Shown here one piece after another: positions 1 through 8,026 of a stretch of DNA of 44,054 nt; the first letter of the stretch is position 1; every line of letters starts with the position of its first letter. The stretch spans positions 1-44,054 of the forward strand of contig NZ_JARWPM010000161.1 in NCBI RefSeq assembly GCF_029869215.1, written 5' to 3'. Below the pieces are notes generated by a model. That model was given only the letters and a program-made list of their open reading frames with translations. It made no database searches and was not told the origin of the DNA. This stretch comes from Nocardia carnea (GTDB taxonomy: Bacteria > Actinomycetota > Actinomycetes > Mycobacteriales > Mycobacteriaceae). A program made the translations under genes and the position numbers.

Positions 1-130
1 GCGGGGGGGGGGGTGGGGGGGGGGGCGGGGGGGGGGGGGGAGTGGGGGGGGGCCCGGGGGGGGGGGCGTGGGGGGGGGGGTGCGGGCCGCGGGGCTCCTA
101 CACCCCCGGGGGTGGGGCCCCCCCGCACCG
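1..130. other. G-rich low-complexity window edge, probable sequence artefact
   Basis: The first 130 bases are almost entirely G runs on the plus strand, broken by single C, T and A bases, and end in C-rich sequence. The ordinary mosaic of a high-G+C genome appears only from about base 130, just before the stop codon of the DoxX gene. The texture matches two other tracts in this window (12590-12730 and 39090-39215) that break genes. I read it as failed consensus at a contig edge. No coding claim is made here. Confidence 0.7.
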
Positions 131-149
131 TTGTGGCGGCAGCGGGAGT

Positions 150-707
150 TCAGCGGGCGCCCGGTTGTGCGGCGCGCTCGGTGCCGCCCAGACCTGCGAC
201 TGCGGGCGCGCCGGGTTGGACGCGACGGTCGCGAATCGCGTTCCGTACCTGCGCGACCCAGAGCGCGACAGCGACGTACACGATCTGCTCCGGAATCCGG
301 AACCACAGCGGCGTGGGCGGTTCGCCGTTGAGCGGGATGTCCTCGACCGCGGCGTAGATATTCGCCGGGACCATCACGACCAGCAGTACGGCGAGTCCGA
401 GCCCGGCCCAGCGGCGAGTGCCGGCGAAGAGCAGACCCGCGGCTCCGGCCAGCTCCAGTACGCCGGTCGCGTACACGGCGAAGGCCGGGAACGGGATGGC
501 GGTGGGCACCATCGCGACCAGATCGCTGTGGCTGGGCATCACGGTCACCGAATCGGGCATGAAATGCGCCAGCCCGGTCATGGTGAACAAGAACGCCAGC
601 CCGTGGGCGGCGGCGACGCGCCAGGTGGCGAAGCGGCGGACGCCGAAGGCACCGAGCAGGCGCAGGACGAGTGTGGGGGCGACGAAAAGCATCAGGGTGC
701 CGAACAT
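150..707 (-). CDS. DoxX-family integral membrane protein
   Basis: This 185-residue protein has four hydrophobic segments at roughly residues 5-22, 33-50, 70-95 and 100-120, with a further one near 140-155. It has the loop pattern of the DoxX/DoxD-like family, including MTGLAHFMPDS after the second segment and the VLELAGAAGLL stretch in the third. Members are small membrane proteins linked in some bacteria to redox or thiol stress; the reaction here is unknown. The start at 707 is preceded by a GAGGAA ribosome binding site about 6 bases upstream. The polar C-terminal tail (residues 160-185) lies close to the G-rich window edge, so its last residues deserve less trust. It is the first gene of the window and is transcribed toward the edge. 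Confidence 0.8.
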   Translation of the reverse strand: MFGTLMLFVAPTLVLRLLGAFGVRRFATWRVAAAHGLAFLFTMTGLAHFMPDSVTVMPSHSDLVAMVPTAIPFPAFAVYATGVLELAGAAGLLFAGTRRWAGLGLAVLLVVMVPANIYAAVEDIPLNGEPPTPLWFRIPEQIVYVAVALWVAQVRNAIRDRRVQPGAPAVAGLGGTERAAQPGAR

Positions 708-1066
708 GGCGGTTCCTCGAAGGCTGGCGATCCGTCGGAGCAGAACTCTCGACGGATTGTGGTTATCGACTGATTACAAAAGATACGCATCGGATGATAA
801 CTAGTCAAGAGGTCGGTTAGGGGTGCTGCGCCGGAGAGTGGGCGCGATGGCGTGCGGTTCACCGGTGACCGCCCCGGTCGGAGTGCATGGGACGCAGGCG
901 CGCCGGAGACCACGAGTTGGGTGACAATTCCGCCACGAGCGGTGGCGCGTTCGTGCCCTGGCGGGGCGAGGCCGCGAGCCTCGGTATGAAAAGGTTCGGT
1001 GCGGCCGTTCCGGCGGCATGACAAGGGCTGCGTGCGTGAGCGCCGAGCGTCCGGAGGGAGTCGTGG
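708..1066. promoter_or_regulatory. Upstream region of the DoxX gene with an AT-rich dyad
   Basis: This 359-base stretch separates the DoxX gene from the next plus-strand gene and holds no convincing gene. Bases 755-805 are markedly AT-rich for this genome and contain an inverted repeat GTTATC (762-767) / GATAAC (796-801), with GATTAC and GATAC between the arms. On the minus strand this places the DoxX promoter and a probable repressor site here; DoxX genes are often controlled by HxlR or MarR proteins, but none is encoded nearby. The rest (810-1050) shows nothing I can interpret. Confidence 0.4.
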
Positions 1067-1561
1067 ATGACCGATCTCGTCGAGCAAACGACGGTGCGCG
1101 CGGCGGCGGATACCGCCCGCCGTTTTCCGCGCGGGCTGTGGCGGGTGGCCGTAGTGCTGATCGCGTTGGTGCTCACACCGGTTGCGGTCGGTATTGCCGC
1201 GAACGGAGCCGTCCTGGCCGGACGGTGGTGGGACGATGTCGACCGCTGGCTCGCCCCCGCCCAATCGGTGCTCGGGGCGATGCTGCTGTTGCTGGTCGCG
1301 TCCCTCGCGGTCTACGTGCCGGCGGCGGCGATGATCGCGGGAGTGGTGTGGGGCGTCGTGCCCGGCGTACTCCACATCGTGGCGCCCGAGAACAGCTACC
1401 GGCTGCTCTCCGCGATACCGGGCCTGCCCGCCGACCTGGTTCGCGCGTTGCACAGCTGGCTGTCGGGCGGCGTGATGCTGCTGATCGGGGTGTTGCTGCT
1501 CGGCGTGGGTGCTACTGCCGCGGTGCTCCGCCACCGGGGCGCCCCGGCGAGCCGTAGTTAG
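1067..1561 (+). CDS. Small integral membrane protein, function unknown
   Basis: This 164-residue protein has a short polar N-terminus followed by hydrophobic segments at about residues 25-48, 67-84, 86-105 and 134-154, so three or four membrane spans are likely. The ATG at 1067 follows a strong GGAGGGAG ribosome binding site (1053-1060). No catalytic motif is visible, and I do not recognise the family. It stands alone, upstream of a hairpin terminator and convergent with the DUF4189 gene. Long open frames on the opposite strand are shadows of its codon bias. Confidence 0.65.
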   Translation: MTDLVEQTTVRAAADTARRFPRGLWRVAVVLIALVLTPVAVGIAANGAVLAGRWWDDVDRWLAPAQSVLGAMLLLLVASLAVYVPAAAMIAGVVWGVVPGVLHIVAPENSYRLLSAIPGLPADLVRALHSWLSGGVMLLIGVLLLGVGATAAVLRHRGAPASRS

Positions 1562-1605
1562 GCCGGCGCAGTCTTACGCTCCGCTCGACAGCAGCTGAAC
1601 GCGCC

Positions 1606-1642
1606 GATCGCCCCCAGGTGCGGGTATGCACGGGGGGCGATC
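1606..1642. terminator. Bidirectional hairpin between convergent genes
   Basis: A perfect 10-bp stem, GATCGCCCCC (1606-1615) with GGGGGCGATC (1633-1642), encloses an inner GTGC/GCAC stem. It sits in the 112-base gap between the membrane protein and the DUF4189 gene. There is no T tract on either strand, as is common for actinobacterial terminators. Confidence 0.6.
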
Positions 1643-1673
1643 TCGCGAACCGAATGGCCGACCTGTCCGAGGA

Positions 1674-2189
1674 CTAGCCGGCGGCGGTATCGGTGCAGGC
1701 GGACAGGATGACCCGGGCCGGCCGCGGCGACGCGCTGCCCAGGTCCGGGAAGGGCGGCGCACTCATCCCGAGCACATCGACCGCCCGGCGCTCGGCACCG
1801 GCACGGTTGGCATCCCAGGCCCAGCCGAAACGGTAATCCGCCCCTTGCGCCACCGCCCCGCACGCATTGGCGAAATGCACCACCACCTGGCAGTCGGCAA
1901 CTCCGCATTCGGCGACGGCGGCGTTATCGGCCGCCGCCGAGCTGCCATAGTTCACGGCCGATGCGACCGTCGCGGTGCTCTGCGAAATGGCCAGCGCGCC
2001 ATAGAGATTGCCGTCGACCGCCGGGAACCCACCGTCGATCGAGGCGACCTGATATCCCGTGGCCCGGGCGATCGCGACCCCGCTCTCCGCGGCCCCGGCC
2101 GGACCGGCCATAACAAAAGTGATTGCGGTAGCGCACGTCATCCCGGCCACCCCGGCCAGCGCGCGCGACAATTGCCGCGGCAAAATCAT
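1674..2189 (-). CDS. Secreted DUF4189-domain protein
   Basis: This 171-residue protein has a basic N-terminus and a hydrophobic core ending near AGPAGAAE, a typical Sec signal peptide with cleavage around residue 33. The mature part shows the DUF4189 pattern: an alternating small-residue strand, then AECGVADCQVVVHFANAC with three cysteines, a GWAWD motif and a final cysteine near the C-terminus, suggesting disulfides. DUF4189 proteins are exported and have no assigned reaction. I chose the ATG at 2189 over a start 29 codons upstream because it has a GGGGAG site at 2195-2200 and places the signal peptide at the N-terminus. It lies just downstream of rtcB on the same strand, separated by a terminator. 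Confidence 0.75.
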   Translation of the reverse strand: MILPRQLSRALAGVAGMTCATAITFVMAGPAGAAESGVAIARATGYQVASIDGGFPAVDGNLYGALAISQSTATVASAVNYGSSAAADNAAVAECGVADCQVVVHFANACGAVAQGADYRFGWAWDANRAGAERRAVDVLGMSAPPFPDLGSASPRPARVILSACTDTAAG

Positions 2190-2312
2190 CGAATCTCCCC
2201 GTTTCAGAACCAATCTCCGGGCGATTGTTTCCGACGCCGATCGAAGTGTCCAGAAATTTACGAGAACTCGACTCATACCGGCCGCACCGGGCGACGCGAG
2301 TGATCGGAAGCA

Positions 2313-2341
2313 GTGGCAGGCCGGACCGGCCGGCCTGCCAC
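2313..2341 (-). terminator. Terminator of rtcB
   Basis: A perfect 12-bp inverted repeat, GTGGCAGGCCGG (2313-2324) and CCGGCCTGCCAC (2330-2341), has a 5-base loop and starts 5 bases beyond the rtcB stop codon. It should separate rtcB from the DUF4189 gene downstream. Confidence 0.75.
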
Positions 2342-2345
2342 ACGG

Positions 2346-3584
2346 TCATCCCTTCACACACAACACCTGGCGTAGGGTCGCCACCACATCGACCAGGTCC
2401 TGCTGGGCCTCGATCACCTCGTCGATGTTCTTGTAGGCGGCCGGGATCTCGTCCAGGACACCCGCGTCCTTACGCGACTCCACGCCCTCGGTCTGGGCGA
2501 TCAGATCCGCGACACTGAACTGCCGCTTGGCCGCATTGCGGCTCATCCGCCGGCCCGCGCCGTGCGAGGCGGACTGGAACGACTCCGGGTTGCCCTTACC
2601 GCGCACGACATAGGAGCGGGTTCCCATCGACCCCGGGATGAGCGCCATATCGCCCGCCCCGGCGCGGACCGCGCCCTTACGGGTGACCAGCATGGGCACC
2701 CCGTCGATCTTCTCCTCCGCCACATAGTTGTGGTGGCATGACACCGGAGTATCGAACCGGACCTCCCGGGTGGGGAACTGCTTGCGCACCGCGTCGCACA
2801 CCAGCGCCAGCATGACCGCGCGGTTGCGGGCCGCATACTCCTGCGCCCAGGTCAGGTCGTGCCGGTAGGCGGCCATTTCCGGGGTGTTCGCCAGGAACAC
2901 CGCCAGATCCCGGTCGACCAGATTCTGGTTGTGCGGGAGCTTGCGGGCCACCGCCATATGCCGCTCGGCGATCTCCTTGCCGATATTGCGGCTCCCGGAG
3001 TGCAACAGGATCCACACCTGGTCGTCCTGGTCCAGGCAGACTTCGATGAAATGGTTTCCGCCGCCCAGCGACCCCATCTGCTTGTGCGCCTTGGATTCCC
3101 GCGGCGCCACTGCGTGATCGAGATCGTTGAACGCCGACCAGAACCGTTCCCAGCCGGTGCGCAAGGTCGCGGTGGCGACACCGGACCGTCCGGGTGCCAG
3201 CTTGTTCACCTGCACGGGATGCTGGTGGGCGCCGAAGCCCACCGGGACCGCTGCCTCGATCGCCGACCGCAGGGCGCGCAGGTCGTCGGGCAGATCGGCC
3301 GCAGTCAGGTCGGTGCGTACGCTCTCCATACCGCAGCCGATATCGACCCCCACCGCCGCCGGGGCGACCGCATCGCGCATGGCGATCACCGAACCGACCG
3401 TGGCGCCCTTCCCGAGGTGCACATCCGGCATGACGCGGACGCCGTGCACCCATTCCAGCCGGGCGATATTGCGCAGCTGTTGCAGCGCCGCCGGCTCGAT
3501 CTCGCTCTCCTGGGCCCACATCAACGTCCGTGCCCGGGTACCGGACAGCTCGACGGGAAACATTGTCTCGATCCTTCCGTTCAC
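2346..3584 (-). CDS. rtcB: RtcB-family RNA ligase
   Basis: This 412-residue protein is an RtcB homologue, an Mn2+/GTP-dependent ligase that joins RNA 2',3'-cyclic phosphate or 3'-phosphate ends to 5'-OH ends. Visible motifs in order are PDVHLGKGATVG (53-64), the metal-binding DIGCGM (81-86, Cys84), GGGNHF (174-179, His178), HSGSRN (195-200, His195), SCHHNYV (282-288), and SHGAGR with the guanylylated His341. All catalytic residues expected of the family are present and the length is normal. Bacterial RtcB usually acts in RNA repair after toxin or stress damage. No RtcA, RtcR, archease or toxin gene is adjacent. An internal Met at residue 8 is an alternative start. The gene is monocistronic, bounded by a terminator. 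Confidence 0.93.
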   Translation of the reverse strand: MNGRIETMFPVELSGTRARTLMWAQESEIEPAALQQLRNIARLEWVHGVRVMPDVHLGKGATVGSVIAMRDAVAPAAVGVDIGCGMESVRTDLTAADLPDDLRALRSAIEAAVPVGFGAHQHPVQVNKLAPGRSGVATATLRTGWERFWSAFNDLDHAVAPRESKAHKQMGSLGGGNHFIEVCLDQDDQVWILLHSGSRNIGKEIAERHMAVARKLPHNQNLVDRDLAVFLANTPEMAAYRHDLTWAQEYAARNRAVMLALVCDAVRKQFPTREVRFDTPVSCHHNYVAEEKIDGVPMLVTRKGAVRAGAGDMALIPGSMGTRSYVVRGKGNPESFQSASHGAGRRMSRNAAKRQFSVADLIAQTEGVESRKDAGVLDEIPAAYKNIDEVIEAQQDLVDVVATLRQVLCVKG

Positions 3585-3756
3585 GACGGGCCGTTACCCG
3601 CCGCCTCACTTCACGGTAGGCCGCGCGCAGTCGGTAGGGCACCCGATTTTCGCGATGCCGGCCTGCGCGGAACGGCAGGCCGGAGACCGGTGCCGGTGAC
3701 ACCGCCTGGCGCGCAGAGAACCGGAGGGTCGGTGACCTCTCGGCCTGGAAGCGGAT

Positions 3757-4620
3757 TCAGCCGGGAAGGGCCGCCTCGATTTCGGTGCGCCACGGAATCG
3801 ACGCACTGGCACCGAGCGCGGTGGTGGCCAGTGCTCCCGCGGTGCAGGCGAAGCGCAGTGCGGCGGCAGGTCCCTGTGCCCAGCGCACGGCGAGCGCTCC
3901 GGTGAACGTGTCGCCCGCGCCGGTCGTGTCGACGACGTGGACCGCGGGTCCAGTAGCGGTGATTTCCGCGCCGTCGGGTCCGCGATGCCGGGCGCCGTGC
4001 GCGCCGAGCGTGACCACCACATGCGGCACCCGGGCGAGCGGCCCGCCCAGGTGTTCGGCCTCGCCCGCGTTCACCACGGCGACGTCCACGTGCTCCCACA
4101 ACTCATCGGGCAGATGCCGGACCGGCGACGGGTTGAGGATCACGGTGGTGTCGTGCGCGCGAGCATGGCGGGCGGCGGCGGTCACGGTTTCGAGCGGTAT
4201 CTCGAGCTGGCAGACGAGAAAATCGGCGGCGGCGATGGCGGTGCGGTCCGCGGCGGTCAAACCCGTCACCGCGGTATTGGCGCCGCCGACCACGATGATG
4301 CTGTTCTCCCCGGCGTCGTCGACCACGATCGTCGCGATACCGCTCGGACCGTCGACCACTCGCAGCCCCGTGGTGTCCACGCCGGATTCGGTGAGCACGG
4401 CGCGCAGCCGCGGGGCGAACACATCGGTACCGATGGCGCCCAGGAACATTGTCTGCCCGCCGGCCCGGCTCGCCGCGATCGCCTGGTTGGCGCCTTTGCC
4501 GCCGGGCACCATGGCGAAACCGCGGCCCAGTACCGTCTCGCCCGGTGCAGGGCGGGTCGCGGTGGTGGTCACCAGGTCCATGTTTATGCTGCCGAGGACG
4601 GCGATCAGTGGCGTGGTCAC
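3757..4620 (-). CDS. rbsK: Ribokinase (PfkB family)
   Basis: This 287-residue sugar kinase phosphorylates ribose at O5 with ATP. It has the N-terminal strand IAVLGSINMD, the GGKGANQA substrate and phosphate motif (40-47), NPSPVR (163-168), the NAGE Mg-binding motif (184-187) and DTTGAGDTFTG (231-241) with catalytic base Asp237. This pattern fits ribokinase better than adenosine kinase or fructokinase. The open frame continues far upstream through proA, but the start is set at GTG 4620 because a TACGTT -10 box (4627-4632) lies 6 bases before it, giving a leaderless transcript. No ribose transporter gene is adjacent. It is divergent from proA, and a ribokinase near proA is also found in mycobacteria. 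Confidence 0.88.
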   Translation of the reverse strand: MTTPLIAVLGSINMDLVTTTATRPAPGETVLGRGFAMVPGGKGANQAIAASRAGGQTMFLGAIGTDVFAPRLRAVLTESGVDTTGLRVVDGPSGIATIVVDDAGENSIIVVGGANTAVTGLTAADRTAIAAADFLVCQLEIPLETVTAAARHARAHDTTVILNPSPVRHLPDELWEHVDVAVVNAGEAEHLGGPLARVPHVVVTLGAHGARHRGPDGAEITATGPAVHVVDTTGAGDTFTGALAVRWAQGPAAALRFACTAGALATTALGASASIPWRTEIEAALPG

Positions 4621-4684
4621 CAGGAGAACGTAACGCGCGAACGCCGGTGAAATCCGGTTTTCCCGGTGCGTAGGCTGTATAGCT
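4621..4684. promoter_or_regulatory. Divergent leaderless promoters of rbsK and proA
   Basis: The 64-base gap holds two -10 boxes pointing outward: TACGTT on the minus strand (4627-4632), 6 bases from the rbsK GTG, and TAGGCT on the plus strand (4671-4676), 8 bases from the proA ATG. Neither start has a ribosome binding site, so both mRNAs probably begin at the start codon. Confidence 0.6.
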
Positions 4685-5950
4685 ATGACCGCAGAGACCA
4701 CCGCTGAGTTCGATATGCGCGAGGCTGTGCACGAGGCCGCGCGCCGGGCGCGGGTCGCGTCCCGGGTGCTCGCCCAGCTCACCACGGCCCAGAAGAACGA
4801 AGCCCTGCACGCCGCGGCCGACGCCCTGCTGGCCGCCGCCGATACGGTGCTGGAGGCCAACGGCGAGGATCTCGTCGCCGCGAAATCGGCCGGCACCGAG
4901 GATTCGCTGCTGGACCGGCTGCGGCTCACCAAGGACCGGGTCGACGGTATCGCCTCGGGTCTGCGCCAGGTGGCCGCCCTGCCCGACCCGGTGGGTGTGG
5001 TGGAACGCGGTTCGACGCTGCCCAACGGGCTCGAGATCCGGCAGGTCCGGGTACCGCTCGGGGTGGTCGGCATGGTGTACGAGGCCCGGCCGAACGTCAC
5101 CGTGGATGCCTTCGGGCTCGCTCTGAAATCCGGTAACGCGGCGCTGCTGCGCGGGTCGTCGTCGGCGGCCCGATCGAATGCGGCGCTGGTCGCGGTGCTG
5201 CGTTCGGCGCTCACCGAGGTCGGCATCCCGGCGGACGCCGTCCAGCTGCTGCCCAGCGAGGACCGCTCCAGCGTGACCCACCTGATCCAGGCCCGCGGCC
5301 TGGTCGATGTGGTGATCCCGCGCGGCGGCGCCGGCCTGATCAACGCCGTGGTCCGCGACGCCCAGGTCCCGACCATCGAAACCGGCACCGGCAACTGCCA
5401 CGTCTACGTACATTCGGGCGCCGACCTGGACATGGCCGAGGAAATCCTGATCAACGCGAAGACCCGCCGGCCCAGCGTGTGCAATGCCGCCGAAACCGTG
5501 CTGATCGACGCCGCCATCGCCGAGACCGCCCTCCCGCGGCTGAGCAAGGCGCTGGCCGACAAGGGCGTCACCCTGCACGGCGACCTCGACGGCATGGTGC
5601 CGGCCACGGACAAGGACTGGGCCGAGGAGTATCTCACCCTCGATATCGCGGTGAAAATCGTCGATGATCTCGACGCCGCCATCGACCACATCAACACCTG
5701 GGGCACCGGCCACACCGAGGCCATCGTCACCGGCGAACTGGCCGCCGCCGACGAGTTCTCCCGCCGGGTGGACGCCGCGGCGGTCATGGTCAACGCCTCC
5801 ACCGCCTTCACCGACGGCGAGCAGTTCGGCTTCGGCGCCGAAATCGGCATCTCCACCCAGAAGCTGCACGCCCGCGGCCCGATGGGCCTACCGGAACTCA
5901 CCTCCTCGAAGTGGGTGGTCCGCGGCTCCGGTCAGATCCGGCCCGTGTAG
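4685..5950 (+). CDS. proA: Gamma-glutamyl phosphate reductase
   Basis: This 421-residue NADPH-dependent enzyme makes glutamate 5-semialdehyde from gamma-glutamyl phosphate, the second step of proline synthesis. It is a member of the aldehyde dehydrogenase superfamily. Visible are the cofactor-domain segment [14 protein letters not shown] (128-141), [11 protein letters not shown] (232-242), the catalytic Cys266 in [11 protein letters not shown], and [13 protein letters not shown] near the C-terminus. Length is normal and the frame intact. The ATG at 4685 is probably leaderless. proB is not in the window. About 2 kb downstream, beyond an accessory insert, lies a decayed copy of bases 5761-5816 of this gene, so recombination has taken place at its 3' part. 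Confidence 0.96.
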   Translation: MTAETTAEFDMREAVHEAARRARVASRVLAQLTTAQKNEALHAAADALLAAADTVLEANGEDLVAAKSAGTEDSLLDRLRLTKDRVDGIASGLRQVAALPDPVGVVERGSTLPNGLEIRQVRVPLGVVGMVYEARPNVTVDAFGLALKSGNAALLRGSSSAARSNAALVAVLRSALTEVGIPADAVQLLPSEDRSSVTHLIQARGLVDVVIPRGGAGLINAVVRDAQVPTIETGTGNCHVYVHSGADLDMAEEILINAKTRRPSVCNAAETVLIDAAIAETALPRLSKALADKGVTLHGDLDGMVPATDKDWAEEYLTLDIAVKIVDDLDAAIDHINTWGTGHTEAIVTGELAAADEFSRRVDAAAVMVNASTAFTDGEQFGFGAEIGISTQKLHARGPMGLPELTSSKWVVRGSGQIRPV

Positions 5951-5968
5951 CACCGCGCATTCCTCGCC

Positions 5969-6035
5969 GACGCGGTTCGGCTCTCGCCGCCGAGCCGCTC
6001 CGGCAGGCTGTCATCAATCACGGCCGAACCGAGTC
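5969..6035. repeat. 13-bp near-perfect inverted repeat at the left edge of the insert
   Basis: GACGCGGTTCGGC (5969-5981) and GCCGAACCGAGTC (6023-6035) pair at 12 of 13 positions, with a 41-base loop. The element begins 19 bases after the proA stop, and its right arm covers the last codons of the minus-strand gene ending at 6018. It could be a shared terminator or a mark of the insertion boundary. Confidence 0.5.
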
Positions 6036-6332
6036 GGTGCTGCCGCCGAGCAGTTCACCGTCGGCCATGACCACATCGACGAGTTCGGCGAGCGCGTGCC
6101 ACTCCCGGCCGCCCCACGCATCCCGCGCGCATAGGTGAGGCACGATCACTACCTGGGCGTTGTGGTTGAGAACGTGCTCCATGGCGATCAGTACAGCCAA
6201 CCGCGGCACCGCCGTATCCGTGATCGCGGTGTACAGCACGGTCAGGTTGTGCCGCTGTATCAGGTCCTCGATTTCATCGAGGTCTCCGTTGGACCGGCGG
6301 AGCAGGATCGCGCGTCTCGGGTCAGCGGGCAC
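6018..6332 (-). CDS. Hypothetical protein of the accessory insert (104 aa)
   Basis: This predicted 104-residue soluble protein has an alternating helix and strand pattern: basic PRRAILLRR at the N-terminus, an acidic DLDEIEDLI helix, the strand LTVLYTAI, a helix over RLAVLIAMEHVL, the strand AQVVIVPHLCA and a C-terminal helix over ALAELVDVVMA. The layout recalls a small Rossmann-like or resolvase N-terminal fold, but the resolvase serine motif is not visible and I do not assign a function. The start is taken at GTG 6332, which overlaps the upstream stop by 11 bases and has AGAGG about 7 bases before it; a longer frame begins at 6371. It forms a two-gene unit with the 95-residue gene and is divergent from the HTH gene. 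Confidence 0.5.
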   Translation of the reverse strand: MPADPRRAILLRRSNGDLDEIEDLIQRHNLTVLYTAITDTAVPRLAVLIAMEHVLNHNAQVVIVPHLCARDAWGGREWHALAELVDVVMADGELLGGSTDSVRP

Positions 6333-6609
6333 TACGGACCTCTTCGCTTGGAGCCGTCCACAGGTCGGCAATGTTGTTCCCCATATCTCGTCGCAGTCGG
6401 GCGATATCGGCTGAGGTCCCCGGGCGGGCGCGGTGACCGACCTCGGGTTCTGCGCGCAGAGCGTCGGCGACTCGTTGCAGTATTGCGAGGTCTACCGGGG
6501 TGTTGCCGTCCAAGAGTGGCAATGCCGCCCGGAGATGTTGATGTCGGCGGAAGCGGCCGTGGCCCTGTGGGACGGTAGACGTGGGTTGATTCTCGAACTG
6601 GCTACTCAT
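6322..6609 (-). CDS. Hypothetical protein of the accessory insert (95 aa)
   Basis: This 95-residue hydrophilic protein has a disordered basic N-terminus with several His and Arg around GHGRFRRHQHLRAALPLL, then two predicted helices (ILQRVADALRAEP and ADIARLRRDMGNNIADLW). No known domain was recognised. The ATG at 6609 is preceded by AGGGGA at a good distance; a start 18 codons upstream is possible but lacks one. The gene overlaps the following 104-residue gene by 11 bases, so the two are probably translationally coupled. Its divergence from the HTH gene, across a 155-base gap with palindromes, suggests shared control. Confidence 0.5.
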   Translation of the reverse strand: MSSQFENQPTSTVPQGHGRFRRHQHLRAALPLLDGNTPVDLAILQRVADALRAEPEVGHRARPGTSADIARLRRDMGNNIADLWTAPSEEVRSAR

Positions 6610-6695
6610 CGCATCCCCTGCTCGATCGGTGGTGGAGCACGGTGGCGGCGAGCCGATGGCCACTCACCCGCCGCGTGCTGCAACAGCGTCTCGTT

Positions 6696-6763
6696 GTTCC
6701 GGGGGACGGCGGAACCTCGTACGTTTTCCATTTCGGGACGTCCCGCAAGGTGTATAACGTCCC
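6696..6763 (+). promoter_or_regulatory. Leaderless promoter and palindromic operator of the HTH gene
   Basis: A TATAAC -10 box (6753-6758) ends 6 bases before the GTG at 6765. A perfect 12-bp palindrome, CGGGACGTCCCG (6734-6745), occupies the -35 region, and its half-site ACGTCCC recurs at 6757-6763 across the predicted transcription start. Further upstream is the inverted repeat GTTCCG (6696-6701) / CGGAAC (6710-6715). The arrangement fits autoregulation by the adjacent HTH protein. Confidence 0.55.
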
Positions 6764-6764
6764 T

Positions 6765-7505
6765 GTGTCGAATGAGCGGTTGCGTGTAGCCATGGCTGCC
6801 GGAGGGTGGACCCATGCGAGCCTGGCCGAGGCAACGGGCGTAGATCCGAAATCGGTTGAACGCTGGGTGAACCTCGGCCGGATTCCGCGGCGACGCACCG
6901 CAATCCAGGCCGCAGAGCGATTGGGTGAGGACGTTCATGTCTTGTGGCCGGCCTTACGGCAAGCACGGCCGGCACGAGCCGTCAGCCCTGAACTCGTTGC
7001 TCTCCACGACCAGCGGGCCGATGTCCCGGCGTCGACGTTCGTCAACCTGTTCGCCGCAGCACGTGAGCGCATCGACGTCCTCGTGTACGCGGCCGTATTC
7101 CTCCACGAGGCGTACCCACGGCTCAATGATCTATTGATCGAACGGGCGGAGGCGGGCTGCTCGATACGGTTGGCTGTGGGCGACCCGGACGGCGTCAACG
7201 TCCGGCAACGCGGCACAGAAGAGAAGTTCGGACACGGCATCGAATCGCGTTGCCGTCTCGCCCTGATGCATTACCGGGCATTGCAACCGACGGCGGGTAT
7301 CGAGTTGCGGACACACGACACGACCCTCTACAACAGCATCTACCGTGCCGACGACCAGATGCTGGTCAATGCCCATGTGTGGGGAGTGAATGCGTACGGT
7401 GCGCCCGTCTGGCATCTGCGCCGTACCCTCGACGGTGGCCTGTTCGACACCTACACCGAGAGTTTCGACGCGGTCTGGCAAACGGCCCGGCCGGTGGAAG
7501 GGTAA
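6765..7505 (+). CDS. XRE-type HTH regulator with C-terminal PLD-like (DUF5919-type) domain
   Basis: This 246-residue protein has an N-terminal helix-turn-helix (residues 4-35, MAAGGWTHASLAEATGVDPK then SVERWVNLGRIP) and a C-terminal domain of about 160 residues (85-235) with YAAVFLHEAYPRLNDLL, RLAVGDPDG and TLYNSIYRADDQMLVN. The second part resembles the phospholipase-D-like domain called DUF5919 in actinobacterial XRE regulators (from memory, not searched). The duplicated catalytic HKD motifs of true PLD enzymes are not visible, so a sensing role is more likely than catalysis. The GTG at 6765 is chosen for its leaderless promoter. The NUDIX gene starts 4 bases after its stop, an arrangement I recall as recurrent in Streptomyces and Nocardia. 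Confidence 0.75.
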   Translation: MSNERLRVAMAAGGWTHASLAEATGVDPKSVERWVNLGRIPRRRTAIQAAERLGEDVHVLWPALRQARPARAVSPELVALHDQRADVPASTFVNLFAAARERIDVLVYAAVFLHEAYPRLNDLLIERAEAGCSIRLAVGDPDGVNVRQRGTEEKFGHGIESRCRLALMHYRALQPTAGIELRTHDTTLYNSIYRADDQMLVNAHVWGVNAYGAPVWHLRRTLDGGLFDTYTESFDAVWQTARPVEG

Positions 7506-7509
7506 GCCG

Positions 7510-7980
7510 ATGGTGCGCACCGAGTTCTACGACGATCCAGCCGCACCACAACCGAACAATCTCGTTGTCGCAGCTTCCGCCGTGGTGTGCAACGACGTGG
7601 GTCACATCCTGCTACAGCGACGCGCCGATAGTGGCCTGTGGGCGCTTCCGGGTGGCGGCATGGAGATGACCGACAGTCTCCCCGGCTGCGCTGTGCGTGA
7701 GGTAAAGGAAGAAACCGGCCTCGATATCGAGATCACCGGACTTGTCGGCACGTACACCGACCCCCGTCATGTGATCGCCTACAGCGACGGTGAGGTGCGG
7801 CGTCAGTTCAACGTATGCTTCCGGGCTCGTGTCACCGGTGGTGACCTCGCTATCTCCGATGAGTCCACCGAACTGCGGTTTGTCGCCCCCGATCAGATCG
7901 AAGGCCTCGATATGCACCATACGCAGCGACTCAGGCTGACCCACTACCTGGAGAATCGCCCCACGCCCTACCTCGGGTGA
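7510..7980 (+). CDS. NUDIX hydrolase paired with the HTH regulator
   Basis: This 156-residue NUDIX-fold protein is expected to cleave nucleoside diphosphates linked to another moiety. The NUDIX box runs from GGGMEMTD to REVKEETGLDIE (about residues 46-73). The REVKEETG helix with its metal-binding glutamates is intact, but the first conserved Glu of the box is Asp. After the box comes VGTYTDPRHVIAYSDG, which in the family lines the substrate pocket. The substrate cannot be read from the sequence. The ATG at 7510 has GGAAGG 9 bases upstream and lies 4 bases after the HTH stop, so the two form one operon. It is the last complete gene of the insert. Confidence 0.85.
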   Translation: MVRTEFYDDPAAPQPNNLVVAASAVVCNDVGHILLQRRADSGLWALPGGGMEMTDSLPGCAVREVKEETGLDIEITGLVGTYTDPRHVIAYSDGEVRRQFNVCFRARVTGGDLAISDESTELRFVAPDQIEGLDMHHTQRLRLTHYLENRPTPYLG

Positions 7981-8026
7981 GTTGGGTAGTTCCCAGTGGC
8001 GGATCCGCATGCGGCCAACAGTCCAG

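Noticed and set aside
4103..5869. A 588-codon minus-strand frame across proA and rbsK
   Set aside because: It is opposite to proA and frame-shifted against rbsK. The composition is that of an antisense shadow.
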